A stretch of 6,108 nt of DNA from Candidatus Zipacnadia bacterium (lineage in GTDB: Bacteria > Armatimonadota > Zipacnadia > Zipacnadales > Zipacnadaceae): NCBI GenBank assembly GCA_029821455.1, contig JALGTI010000240.1:1-6108 (forward strand), written 5' to 3'. The position numbers were made by a program, and so were the translations under genes. The number at the start of each line of letters is the position of its first letter. Positions within the stretch are counted from its first letter, which is position 1. This document shows positions 1 through 6,104 of this stretch, one piece after another. The notes below the pieces were generated by a model. The model saw nothing but the letters and a program-made list of their open reading frames with translations. It had not been told where the DNA came from and searched no databases.

Positions 1-7
1 GAATAGC

Positions 8-27
8 GACAGGCAAGGATGCCTGTC
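8..27. repeat. Palindromic hairpin repeat, family A, copy 1
   Basis: Arms GACAGGCA (8-15) and TGCCTGTC (20-27) flank the loop AGGA, giving a perfect 8-bp stem. The same element occurs at 1438-1459 and 5796-5817. It abuts the stop codon of the racemase gene (28-30), and the conserved flank CTACG right of the element contains that stop on the minus strand. There is no T-tract on either side, so it is not a canonical intrinsic terminator, although a 3'-end-stabilising hairpin is possible. Confidence 0.8.
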
Positions 28-1353
28 CTACGAAGGCTCGGCTTCGGCCATCATCTCTCTCACATTCAGCCGGCCCAGACGGCTGCCCGCCAGGCACGCT
101 ATCACATACGGCCCCTCGGGGATGACGGCAATCGTCGCGTCCGACCCGTATTCGGCCAATGCTGTCGCGATACCTGCCTCGACGCTGGGGATTGGCTCCA
201 CGAAAAGTTGTTTCTGTGTTTCAAACGGGATGCCAGTGGAGTAGTTCATAATCCTGCGGCTGCGTAAGGGCTTTTCTAGCAGGTGCAGCGCCCACTGGTC
301 AACACAGGAGACCTCCCCGGCAAAGGCGCGGCGCATAAACTCATGTGGGTCCTCAGTGGTCAGCATCAGCTCGGTGAACTCCGGCCCGCCAATGCCCTCG
401 GCGCACTCGTGGGCGACGATGATGGTTCCGCGCTCCCTGACAATGTTCATAGCCGACCAGATGCCCTTGATGCCTTGATAGAAGGTCAGGTCAAGGGGAT
501 AGCCGGCATTGGTGGTCACGCAGATATCCACTGGCCGGTCAATGATCGCCTTAGCTTGCCGCTCGGCATGCGCCATCCCCGTAAGCTGAGCCTCGCGCAG
601 GCCGCCGGCGAAGATGCCGGTGATGTTGCGCTGCTCGTCGAGGGTGCAGTTGATGGTGAAGTCAACCCCGCCGGCCAGCAGCGCGACCTCCAGGGCTTCC
701 CTGTCAACGGGGTTGTTGCCCAGGTTTCCGACGCTGGATTCAGCGGGCTCAATGATCTGGGGGGAGTGGAAGCTCATTATGGTCTCGGTGGCGGCCAAGC
801 CGGGGCAGACCTGCTTGCGCCCGCCGGAATAACCGGCCATCAGGTGAGGCTCGACCAGGGAGACGATGATGCGCAGCTCGGCCTCCACCCAGCGGCGGTC
901 TATGAGAGCGCGGCTTCCGCGACTGGTCACACCTACCTCAACGTGGCTGTCGGGATCACGGGCGATGTGGCTTTCGATGCGGTAGCCGCCCGAGAGAATT
1001 TCGTGGCCCAGCATCTCCTGCAACTCGTCGTCAGTTGAGGGGCGGTGCAGGCCGGTGGCGATGAGAATGAGGATATCGCCGGCCGCGATGCCCTCGTCCT
1101 CAAGGGCCCTCAAGATGGGGGCCAGCAGGATGGCGTTGGGAACGGGCCGCGTGATGTCGGAGATGGCGATGCAGGCGGAGCTACGCCCACGGATGACCTC
1201 GGGCAGCGGCGGCGTGCCAAGTGGCTCAGCGCAGGCCTCGTAGGCGGTGGCCTGCGGGTCGGTAAGAGGTGGCAGAGGGTTATGGTGCACGACGTGGGCA
1301 AGATTGACCTCAACTTCAAGCCCCTCGCGGCCATAGCGAAGGTGGATTCTCAT
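28..1353 (-). CDS. larA: LarA-family nickel-pincer-dependent racemase/epimerase
   Basis: This 441-aa cytoplasmic protein belongs to the lactate racemase family, which interconverts 2-hydroxy acid stereoisomers by hydride transfer on a nickel-pincer (NPN) cofactor. Residues known from Lactiplantibacillus plantarum LarA (424 aa) are all present at matching spacing: D66 and R69 in SDITRP (D72/R75), H103 in GLHRP (H108), H170 (H174), K180 in SGGRK (K184, which binds the cofactor covalently), H196 (H200, nickel ligand), and Q293/K296 in FYQGIK (Q295/K298). The family signature NAGYPLD lies at 282-288. The start is ATG at 1353, preceded by GGAG with a 9-nt spacer. The substrate cannot be read from sequence, since the family includes epimerases of other hydroxy acids. 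The cofactor genes larB, larC and larE are not in the window. The last codon and the TAG stop fall in the conserved flank of the adjoining repeat, so the extreme C-terminus may be repeat-derived. Family assignment is firm; lactate as substrate is not. Confidence 0.92.
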   Translation of the reverse strand: MRIHLRYGREGLEVEVNLAHVVHHNPLPPLTDPQATAYEACAEPLGTPPLPEVIRGRSSACIAISDITRPVPNAILLAPILRALEDEGIAAGDILILIATGLHRPSTDDELQEMLGHEILSGGYRIESHIARDPDSHVEVGVTSRGSRALIDRRWVEAELRIIVSLVEPHLMAGYSGGRKQVCPGLAATETIMSFHSPQIIEPAESSVGNLGNNPVDREALEVALLAGGVDFTINCTLDEQRNITGIFAGGLREAQLTGMAHAERQAKAIIDRPVDICVTTNAGYPLDLTFYQGIKGIWSAMNIVRERGTIIVAHECAEGIGGPEFTELMLTTEDPHEFMRRAFAGEVSCVDQWALHLLEKPLRSRRIMNYSTGIPFETQKQLFVEPIPSVEAGIATALAEYGSDATIAVIPEGPYVIACLAGSRLGRLNVREMMAEAEPS

Positions 1354-1362
1354 ATATGATTG

Positions 1363-1366
1363 CTCC
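1363..1366 (-). promoter_or_regulatory. Shine-Dalgarno site of the racemase gene
   Basis: The minus strand reads CGGAGCAATCATAT then ATG: GGAG lies 9 nt before the start at 1353. This supports that start. I see no convincing -35/-10 pair between here and the repeats beginning at 1438. Confidence 0.65.
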
Positions 1367-1437
1367 GGTAGAAGTCGGCGTTAGCCTGATTCGCGGCTGA
1401 ACTGGTGCAGTTAAAGGCCGGCGTTAGGTGACCAACG

Positions 1438-1463
1438 GGACAGCCAAGGATGGCTGTCCTACG
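1438..1463. repeat. Palindromic hairpin repeat, family A, copy 2 (compensated)
   Basis: Arms GGACAGCCA (1438-1446) and TGGCTGTCC (1451-1459) with loop AGGA form a perfect 9-bp stem, followed by CTACGG-type flank as at 28-32. Compared with copies 1 and 3, one stem position is changed in both arms (GGCA/TGCC to GCCA/TGGC), so base pairing is kept. Confidence 0.8.
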
Positions 1464-1472
1464 GAACGACCA

Positions 1473-1515
1473 ACCTCCCCCCTGGCCCCCTCTCTGAAGG
1501 GAGGGGGAACCAGGC
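1473..1515. repeat. Pyrimidine/purine hairpin repeat, family B, copy 1
   Basis: This 43-bp element aligns without gaps to 5678-5720 with 5 mismatches. Its core is a C/T-rich run, the loop TGAA and a G/A-rich run ending GGGAGGGGGAAC. The stem is about 9 bp (1486-1494 with 1499-1507, one G-T wobble). It lies outside genes and is probably a dispersed intergenic element. Confidence 0.8.
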
Positions 1516-1516
1516 T

Positions 1517-1594
1517 ACGACCGCAGGCAGGATGCCTGCGCCACGAGTTGGGCAGACGACCGCAGGCAGGATGCCTGCGCCACGAGTTGGGCAG
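1517..1594. repeat. Perfect 39-bp tandem duplication with hairpin core, family A'
   Basis: Copies 1517-1555 and 1556-1594 are identical over 39 bp and directly adjacent. Each contains the inverted repeat CGCAGGCA, GGA, TGCCTGCG (1522-1540 and 1561-1579), followed by GCCACGAGTTGGGCAG-type sequence. The core resembles family A, with a 3-nt rather than 4-nt loop. Perfect identity implies a recent duplication. Confidence 0.88.
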
Positions 1595-1600
1595 GCAAGT

Positions 1601-1624
1601 GGGCGTGATAAATCCCGCCCCTAC
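1601..1624. repeat. Palindromic repeat, family C, overlapping the ATPase stop
   Basis: GGGCGTGAT (1601-1609), AA, ATCCCGCCC (1612-1620) is a 20-nt near-palindrome with one mismatch. CTAC follows, and its CTA (1621-1623) is the TAG stop of the ATPase gene read on the minus strand. On that strand it could fold at the mRNA 3' end, but no U-tract follows it. Confidence 0.65.
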
Positions 1625-4600
1625 TCAATATGCAGTATCTCGTCATCGTCGAGATGTTCGTCGGCGCCTTCTAACCAGCGCGCCAACAGCTTCTGGGCTT
1701 CGGACTTGGTCAGGGTACGGCCTTGAAGGGCCTCGCGCAGTTCGCCGAAATCGCGCGGGATCAGGGTCTTGCCGGCCAACCCGCGATTGATGTGGGCGAT
1801 GACGTCATCGGTCATCACGGTCAGGATGTCGCGGGCTGTCGGCTGGTCAGGCAACTCCAGGACCGCAAGCAATCGCGCGGAAACGTCCCCCTTATGTGGG
1901 AGAGCTTCGGCATACATACGCAGCTTCTCGGCGAAAGCTGGATCGCGCAGCGCTTGAGCATATTCGCCCAGGCCGGCAGCAATGGCCTGATAGAGCTCCT
2001 CTGGAGGCGGGAGGCGGAGCTCCTCGTCCAGCTTCAGGTGGCAGGAGGAGCATACTGGTGCCTCATCGAGAGCGACCGCGAGGTCCTGCCGAGTACAGCG
2101 CAGGGATAGATAATGCTCCAGCGTCTCTCCGACATGGGCAGCGTCGTGCCGGGCCTCGATGTCCAGGCCCTGGAGCTGCTGGAGCGCCCGGAACTCCGGA
2201 GTTGCGCGCACTGACTTGTACTTCTCGAAAACAGTAGCATGATGAGAACGGCTGTGCCAACTAATGTAGCGGCGCTTGTAGCCGGTGAGGAAGATCTGGA
2301 GTTGGCGGCGGAAGTTGAGTTCATCGTCCACGAGTTCCTCAGCGCTGGAGATGAGCTCAAGCAGTGCCTGCCGCCGCATGTCCAGGTCGCCGCCAGGTCG
2401 GAGAGCCAGGTTGGAACTAGACAGGTAGCGCTGCATCGCCACTACGTCCGGACCTACCTCGGTGAGGAAGGCCTCCAACTCGTTGATGCGACGGAGCAGG
2501 GCGCTGAGCAGCGTTGCACCGCGCCCCTCGCGCATGTAAGGCTCGAGCTTGTCCATCACCGCAGGTAGGCCCACAGAGGAGTGCAACTGGGGATCAAACA
2601 TCTGGTAGAACTGGCGGGCGTCGTTGAGGTCGCGCGTTGCATTGGCCCACTGGCGGGGCTCCTGACCCAAGGCTGCCTGCAGGTCGGTGAGGCGCTGCTC
2701 GAGCCTATCGAGACGCTCAAGCTGCTGCTCGCGCAGCTCCAGGAGACGCTCCCAGATGTAGTGCTGGATGCTGGTATCAGGGCCCGGGATGCCGACTTCA
2801 AGCGTCACCCGCGCCAACCGGGAGAGTACCTGCCACTGGCTGGCGGTCAGCAGCGGCGCACGCGCGACATAGGCGACGTGAGCGGCAAAGGGTGAGAGGA
2901 TGTCCTCAAAGCGCAGCGGATTGCGCTCGCCATCGAGGGCCACCAGGTAGCCAAGCCTGACGAGGACGGCGATCAAGAGTTCAAACAGCTCCGGGGGCAG
3001 CCCCAGGGATGACTTGACCATGTGCTGGGCCAGATCAGCACAGGAAAGCGCCCGGCCACGCTCATGTTCCGGTGTCTGGTCGCGCTGGCGGAGACGATCG
3101 AGGATTTCCCGGGCGGCGGGACTGCTGGCAGCGTCCAGCCAGATGCGGCCCTCATCAACCTTCGTCAGGCCCAAGGGCCCCAGGAAGCTGTCGGCCAGTT
3201 CGGTGAGCGGGGCGTCGGGGTCGTGGTCCACCACGCGCGGTCGGATGAGGCCATCAATCAAAGCATTGAGCTGCTGACGGCTGTCAAGAGGCCTACGCGG
3301 AGCCAGGCGAGGGAAGTCCGGAAACAGCTTGGCGAGGGCGACATCGGCAATGGCAGCCATCGTCGGCAGCCAGTCGCCCTTCAGGGCCAGAATGTCCTCG
3401 CCCTCCATCTCCACGCCGTCGGCAGACAGCACCTGGCCCTCGTAATACGCCGCGTGGACGATCTGGCGCACCTGGTTATCGAGGGTGAGGCGTTCCTCCA
3501 GTAGTCGGCCCCGCCAGGCGGCCTGGACCTCGCCATTAGGCCCAGGCTGGCGCAGCAGTTCGTGGCAGGCGGCGGACTGTTTGATGATGTCCAGTTCCTG
3601 AGGCGTCAGGGCTCGAGGGACCCAGGCCAAAAGGCCAGCCCGCCAGCGGCTCGCAGGCAGCGATTGACACAGTTGGGCCCAGTGCTCGGCCTGATGTTCG
3701 GCTCCCAGCAGGCGGGCGATGAAGAGGTGGCAAGCCTCAGGGACTGTTGGGTCCCCGAGTTCAGAAGCATAGCCACCTAGCTGAGCGAGTGTGACAGTGG
3801 CCAGGTTGACCAGTTCGACGGCAACGTAACGGGCTGAGTTTTGCCACGTGATTTCCAATGGCTCACCGTGTGTGAGCTCAGCCAGAGGAAAAGTGGGACT
3901 ATCGCAGGCGGCCAGGACACGGCGCCACAGCCGGTCGTCATCGTCGGCCAGCGTCCCCTTGACGGCATTGAGACGCTGACGGACGAGCTCGCTGAGGCTA
4001 GTCTGCACATCAATCAGGTAAACACCGCTGTCAGGGGCAGCGCCACGCCGCACATCCACATACCTGCCGATTAGCCGCATATTCTCCAGCATTCGGCGCG
4101 CCACCTCAGGCTCCAGGCGTGCGGAGCCATCTTCCCTCAGTCCCAGGCATTCGGCGATCAGGTCAGCAGGGGCGGTGATGTTGGCCAGCCGCAGGGCGAC
4201 GAGAGTGCGAACAATCTCGACGGCAGCCTCAGGGTCCTCAGGGATAAGCTGGGCAGCGTTCTGCAGGTAGTAGTCGAGTGCCTGATTGAAGTATGGCGCT
4301 ACCTGCGGGTGGCTGGCCAATTGGGGGCGGAGGTATTCAAGCGCCTCGGCCGGGGTGGTCAACAACCGGGCGTCGCGCTCCATTTGAGTGCTCAGGCCCC
4401 GCTCGCTATCATTGACAAACTCCAGCAGCCCGTCAGCCTTGTCCAGGAAGCGGGCGCAGATTGACTGCAGACAACGGGCAGCCGTGGGATGAAGTGGGTA
4501 GCTTTCAGATAGTTCCTGCTCAGTGAAGCTGCACTGGCCAAACGCTTGTTGATACTGGGCATATATATTAGCTAGTGCCTCAGTACTTCGCTCATCGGCA

Positions 4601-5634
4601 GTCCGATGCACGACCCTTTGGAAGACAACCTCGCGCACCTGTGTGGCGCTGAGGGAGAGGGTAACATCGTAAGCGGCACGGATGCCCTGCAGCAGGTACT
4701 GGGTGTCACCGGCCATCTCATCAAAGGCCTCTTCGACGGCAGCGATGACAAAGAAGGGACTGATCTTGGCACGCTGGCCCAGGAATTCGAAGAACCCACA
4801 GTCGCCCCGGATGGCCTTGGCGTCAACGCTGGACAGGAACGTGGTGAGGTCGTCAACGATCCAGACCACAGCACCGAAGTCGTGGTCGCGCAGCACCTCC
4901 AGCAGCCACGAGACGCGCTCGACCCGGGACTGGCGGAAGTCGAGCGGATAGCGCTGTTCAGTGGCCAGGTGGCGGGCGACAGCGATGGCAGCCTGCTGGT
5001 CGCGGTCGCGGAGCTGCATCCAGTTGGCACAGTCGCTGCCCTGCTGGCGGGCGCGGGCGTCTAACTCCTCCGCGTAGCGAGGCACGATATGACGCTCGAT
5101 CAGCCCCAGGGCATATGTCTGCTCCGACAGGGGAGCCTCGATGCCGTACTTGCTGCGGGCCAGCTCGCGCTCGGTACGGTCAAAGAGGATGTCTTCGAGA
5201 TGTTCATTGTGGCCGCGATGTTCGGCCAGAGGGAGTGGCACGACTAGCTTCCGCCGCTGGACGACCAGGGAGGCACGCAGCGACTCATAGGCCGGATGAG
5301 TGGTGATAAAGTCAGGCCAGAGCTCGGGGTACTCAAGCAACAGGGCTGTCGCCAGCAGAAGGTGCGACTTGCCCGCGCCGGCCGGGCCTTGAACGAGTAT
5401 GCCGGCCCCCTGACCGCGCCCCTCGGCAACGTGACCTAGAATGGCGCGCAAGGCCACGTCGGCCTCATCGTCCGGCTGGGCCACATAGTCGGTCAGCAGC
5501 TCCTGGAGCGTCGCGCCGGTTTGCAGGGAGCGGGATTCTCCCTCGCGATCAATGCTCTCCCGTAGCGCCCCCACTTCACTGAGCGAGATGGCCCGCGATA
5601 CCTCGCTAATTGACAACAGGTCTGCTATTCTCAT
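1621..5634 (-). CDS. DUF6079/PglY-like large P-loop ATPase
   Basis: This is a soluble protein of about 1337 aa with no signal peptide or membrane segment. I start it at ATG 5634: MRIADLLSISEV fits the usual DUF6079 opening (M-x-I-x-DL). An in-frame TTG at 5655 would add 7 residues; neither start has a clear Shine-Dalgarno. Walker A is GPAGAGKSHLL at 83-93, Walker B is VVWIVDDL at 256-263, and a sensor-1-like strand FFVIAAVEE is at 294-302. The middle is helical, with a possible winged-helix segment near 863-905. A charged coiled-coil-like helix lies near 958-993, and CSSC at 1195-1198 with C1180 nearby may bind metal. In characterised relatives, PglY is the ATPase of BREX type 2 phage defence, and other DUF6079 proteins lie in defence islands. 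No methyltransferase, PglZ phosphatase or PglW kinase gene is visible here, so a defence role is inferred from the family only. The frame is intact. The family call is recalled from motifs and architecture, not from an alignment. Confidence 0.75.
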   Translation of the reverse strand: MRIADLLSISEVSRAISLSEVGALRESIDREGESRSLQTGATLQELLTDYVAQPDDEADVALRAILGHVAEGRGQGAGILVQGPAGAGKSHLLLATALLLEYPELWPDFITTHPAYESLRASLVVQRRKLVVPLPLAEHRGHNEHLEDILFDRTERELARSKYGIEAPLSEQTYALGLIERHIVPRYAEELDARARQQGSDCANWMQLRDRDQQAAIAVARHLATEQRYPLDFRQSRVERVSWLLEVLRDHDFGAVVWIVDDLTTFLSSVDAKAIRGDCGFFEFLGQRAKISPFFVIAAVEEAFDEMAGDTQYLLQGIRAAYDVTLSLSATQVREVVFQRVVHRTADERSTEALANIYAQYQQAFGQCSFTEQELSESYPLHPTAARCLQSICARFLDKADGLLEFVNDSERGLSTQMERDARLLTTPAEALEYLRPQLASHPQVAPYFNQALDYYLQNAAQLIPEDPEAAVEIVRTLVALRLANITAPADLIAECLGLREDGSARLEPEVARRMLENMRLIGRYVDVRRGAAPDSGVYLIDVQTSLSELVRQRLNAVKGTLADDDDRLWRRVLAACDSPTFPLAELTHGEPLEITWQNSARYVAVELVNLATVTLAQLGGYASELGDPTVPEACHLFIARLLGAEHQAEHWAQLCQSLPASRWRAGLLAWVPRALTPQELDIIKQSAACHELLRQPGPNGEVQAAWRGRLLEERLTLDNQVRQIVHAAYYEGQVLSADGVEMEGEDILALKGDWLPTMAAIADVALAKLFPDFPRLAPRRPLDSRQQLNALIDGLIRPRVVDHDPDAPLTELADSFLGPLGLTKVDEGRIWLDAASSPAAREILDRLRQRDQTPEHERGRALSCADLAQHMVKSSLGLPPELFELLIAVLVRLGYLVALDGERNPLRFEDILSPFAAHVAYVARAPLLTASQWQVLSRLARVTLEVGIPGPDTSIQHYIWERLLELREQQLERLDRLEQRLTDLQAALGQEPRQWANATRDLNDARQFYQMFDPQLHSSVGLPAVMDKLEPYMREGRGATLLSALLRRINELEAFLTEVGPDVVAMQRYLSSSNLALRPGGDLDMRRQALLELISSAEELVDDELNFRRQLQIFLTGYKRRYISWHSRSHHATVFEKYKSVRATPEFRALQQLQGLDIEARHDAAHVGETLEHYLSLRCTRQDLAVALDEAPVCSSCHLKLDEELRLPPPEELYQAIAAGLGEYAQALRDPAFAEKLRMYAEALPHKGDVSARLLAVLELPDQPTARDILTVMTDDVIAHINRGLAGKTLIPRDFGELREALQGRTLTKSEAQKLLARWLEGADEHLDDDEILHIE

Positions 5635-5677
5635 TGCGTTGTTTCTGGCAGACAACTGATTGCTTGGCGAACGGTTG

Positions 5678-5720
5678 ACCTAGCCCCTGGCGCCCTCCCT
5701 GAAGGGAGGGGGAACAAGGC
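5678..5720. repeat. Pyrimidine/purine hairpin repeat, family B, copy 2
   Basis: This is the second copy of the element at 1473-1515, with 38 of 43 positions identical. CCCTCCC (5693-5699), TGAA, GGGAGGG (5704-5710) gives a perfect 7-bp stem. It lies 44 bp upstream of the ATPase start, inside what would be its promoter or 5' leader. Confidence 0.82.
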
Positions 5721-5732
5721 AGATTCGCATGG

Positions 5733-5766
5733 TTCGACGGGCTCACCATGGCCTGAGGTTGTCGAA
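5733..5766. repeat. Imperfect 34-nt inverted repeat, family D
   Basis: TTCGAC (5733-5738) pairs with GTCGAA (5761-5766) and CTCA (5742-5745) with TGAG (5754-5757). They are separated by symmetric 3-nt internal loops and an 8-nt apical loop containing CCATGG. This is the only copy in the window. It could be a dispersed element or an operator-like site for the ATPase gene. Confidence 0.5.
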
Positions 5767-5795
5767 GGTCAGGCGAGACACCTGCGCTACCGGCT

Positions 5796-5817
5796 GGACA
5801 GGCAAGGATGCCTGTCC
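5796..5817. repeat. Palindromic hairpin repeat, family A, copy 3
   Basis: Arms GGACAGGCA (5796-5804) and TGCCTGTCC (5809-5817) with loop AGGA form a perfect 9-bp stem. Outer bases CCGGC (5790-5794) and GCCGG (5823-5827) can extend it after an asymmetric internal loop. It ends about 20 bp before the -35 box of the divergent promoter. Confidence 0.8.
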
Positions 5818-5836
5818 GACTGGCCGGCTGTAGGTC

Positions 5837-5865
5837 TTGACAAGCAACTAATGGTCGTCTATACT
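5837..5865 (+). promoter_or_regulatory. Sigma-70-type promoter for the Trp leader
   Basis: TTGACA (5837-5842, 6 of 6 consensus) and TATACT (5860-5865, 5 of 6) are separated by exactly 17 nt. Transcription is expected to start near 5872, about 6 nt before the leader peptide ATG. This is the best promoter match I found in the window. No operator-like palindrome overlaps it. Confidence 0.75.
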
Positions 5866-5877
5866 CTGAGCCAACCT

Positions 5878-5928
5878 ATGAATAGCCTTGCATACGACAT
5901 TGCTATCTGGTGCTGGTGGCGCCGCTGA
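5878..5928 (+). CDS. trpL: Trp-rich leader peptide of an attenuator
   Basis: The 16-codon frame encodes MNSLAYDIAIWCWWRR, with Trp at residues 11, 13 and 14 just before the stop. Three Trp in four codons is the mark of a peptide whose translation senses charged tRNA-Trp. It resembles known leaders such as the Sinorhizobium meliloti peptide, which ends ISIWWWAR. The predicted transcript start lies only about 6 nt upstream, so the message would be nearly leaderless, as in S. meliloti and actinobacteria; only a weak GAG sits before the ATG. The Trp codons (5908-5919) run into the 5' arm of an RNA hairpin, and the stop codon lies in its loop, which matches the classic design. A chance short frame is possible, but the promoter, alternative folds and terminator around it make that unlikely. 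The regulated gene lies beyond the window. Confidence 0.75.
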   Translation: MNSLAYDIAIWCWWRR

Positions 5929-5998
5929 TACAGGCGGGCCGCCCAATGTCGTGCCAGCAAGTTAAGAGTAAGTATCTTAGAGTCGTGGGCGAGCTCGC
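5918..5998 (+). promoter_or_regulatory. Trp attenuator: competing 1:2 and 2:3 RNA pairings
   Basis: Segment 1 GGCGCCGC (5918-5925) can pair with segment 2 (5934-5943: GCGG, bulged GC, CGCC), giving 8 bp around loop TGATACAG. Alternatively, segment 2 GCGGGCCGCCCA (5934-5945) can pair with segment 3 (5986-5998: TGGGCG, bulged A, GCTCGC), giving 12 bp with one G-U wobble. The second pairing is the antiterminator, because it takes up 5986-5988 of the terminator stem. A ribosome stalled on the Trp codons would mask segment 1 and free segment 2. One that reaches the stop at 5926-5928 would mask segment 2 and allow termination. An extra pairing TGCTGG (5911-5916) with CCAGCA (5954-5959) may close the 1:2 structure. 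Confidence 0.72.
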
Positions 5999-6018
5999 AA
6001 GGGTTCCACGGCTCTTTT
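5979..6018 (+). terminator. Intrinsic terminator of the Trp attenuator (3:4 hairpin)
   Basis: AGAGTCGTGG (5979-5988) pairs with CCACGGCTCT (6006-6015) over 10 bp with one G-U wobble. The 17-nt loop holds a small GCG/CGC hairpin. The run TTTT (6015-6018) follows directly. The T-run is short but typical of attenuators. Confidence 0.72.
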
Positions 6019-6097
6019 CGTATCTGATGGCTCGACACTTTGCATAGGGTTGTCAGCCTAATTCGCCAACAAAGGCCCCATTCCTCTTGAGACCAAA

Positions 6098-6104
6098 AAG
6101 AAGG
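6098..6104 (+). promoter_or_regulatory. Shine-Dalgarno-like site for a gene starting past the window
   Basis: AAGAAGG ends 4 nt before the window edge. No plus-strand frame with a start codon stays open from the terminator to the edge, so the attenuated gene should start within about 5-10 nt after this site. A Trp biosynthesis gene such as trpE, an aro gene or a Trp transporter would be expected. Confidence 0.5.

Noticed and set aside
8..27. Intrinsic terminator of the racemase gene
   Set aside because: The hairpin is strong, but no T-run follows on the minus strand, and the same element also occurs upstream of genes.
283..1038. Plus-strand open frame of 251 codons opposite the racemase gene
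   Set aside because: It is antisense to a gene with conserved active-site motifs, and its translation shows no family motif. It is a by-product of high GC content.
1517..1594. CRISPR array
   Set aside because: There are only two units, directly adjacent with no unique spacer between them, and no cas genes are present.
1428..1790. Plus-strand frame of 120 codons across the intergenic repeats
   Set aside because: It mostly translates the 39-bp tandem unit, which is 13 codons long and so yields a repeated peptide, then runs into the ATPase gene antisense. It is an artefact of the repeats.
4606..5064. Antisense frame of 152 codons opposite the ATPase gene, and the similar frame at 3022-3504
   Set aside because: Both mirror the coding frame of the ATPase, have no recognisable domain and no ribosome binding site.
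28..5634. A two-gene defence operon of ATPase plus racemase
   Set aside because: The genes are 267 bp apart with repeats between them, and LarA enzymes have no known defence role, so shared direction alone does not support it.
5635..5655. TTG start for the ATPase gene, 7 codons upstream of the ATG
   Set aside because: It has no Shine-Dalgarno, and the family normally opens at the M-x-I-x-DL motif, which fits the ATG at 5634.
6027..6047. Start of the attenuated gene at ATG 6027
   Set aside because: The frame encodes only MARHFA and stops, and there is no Shine-Dalgarno; the real start should lie past the window.
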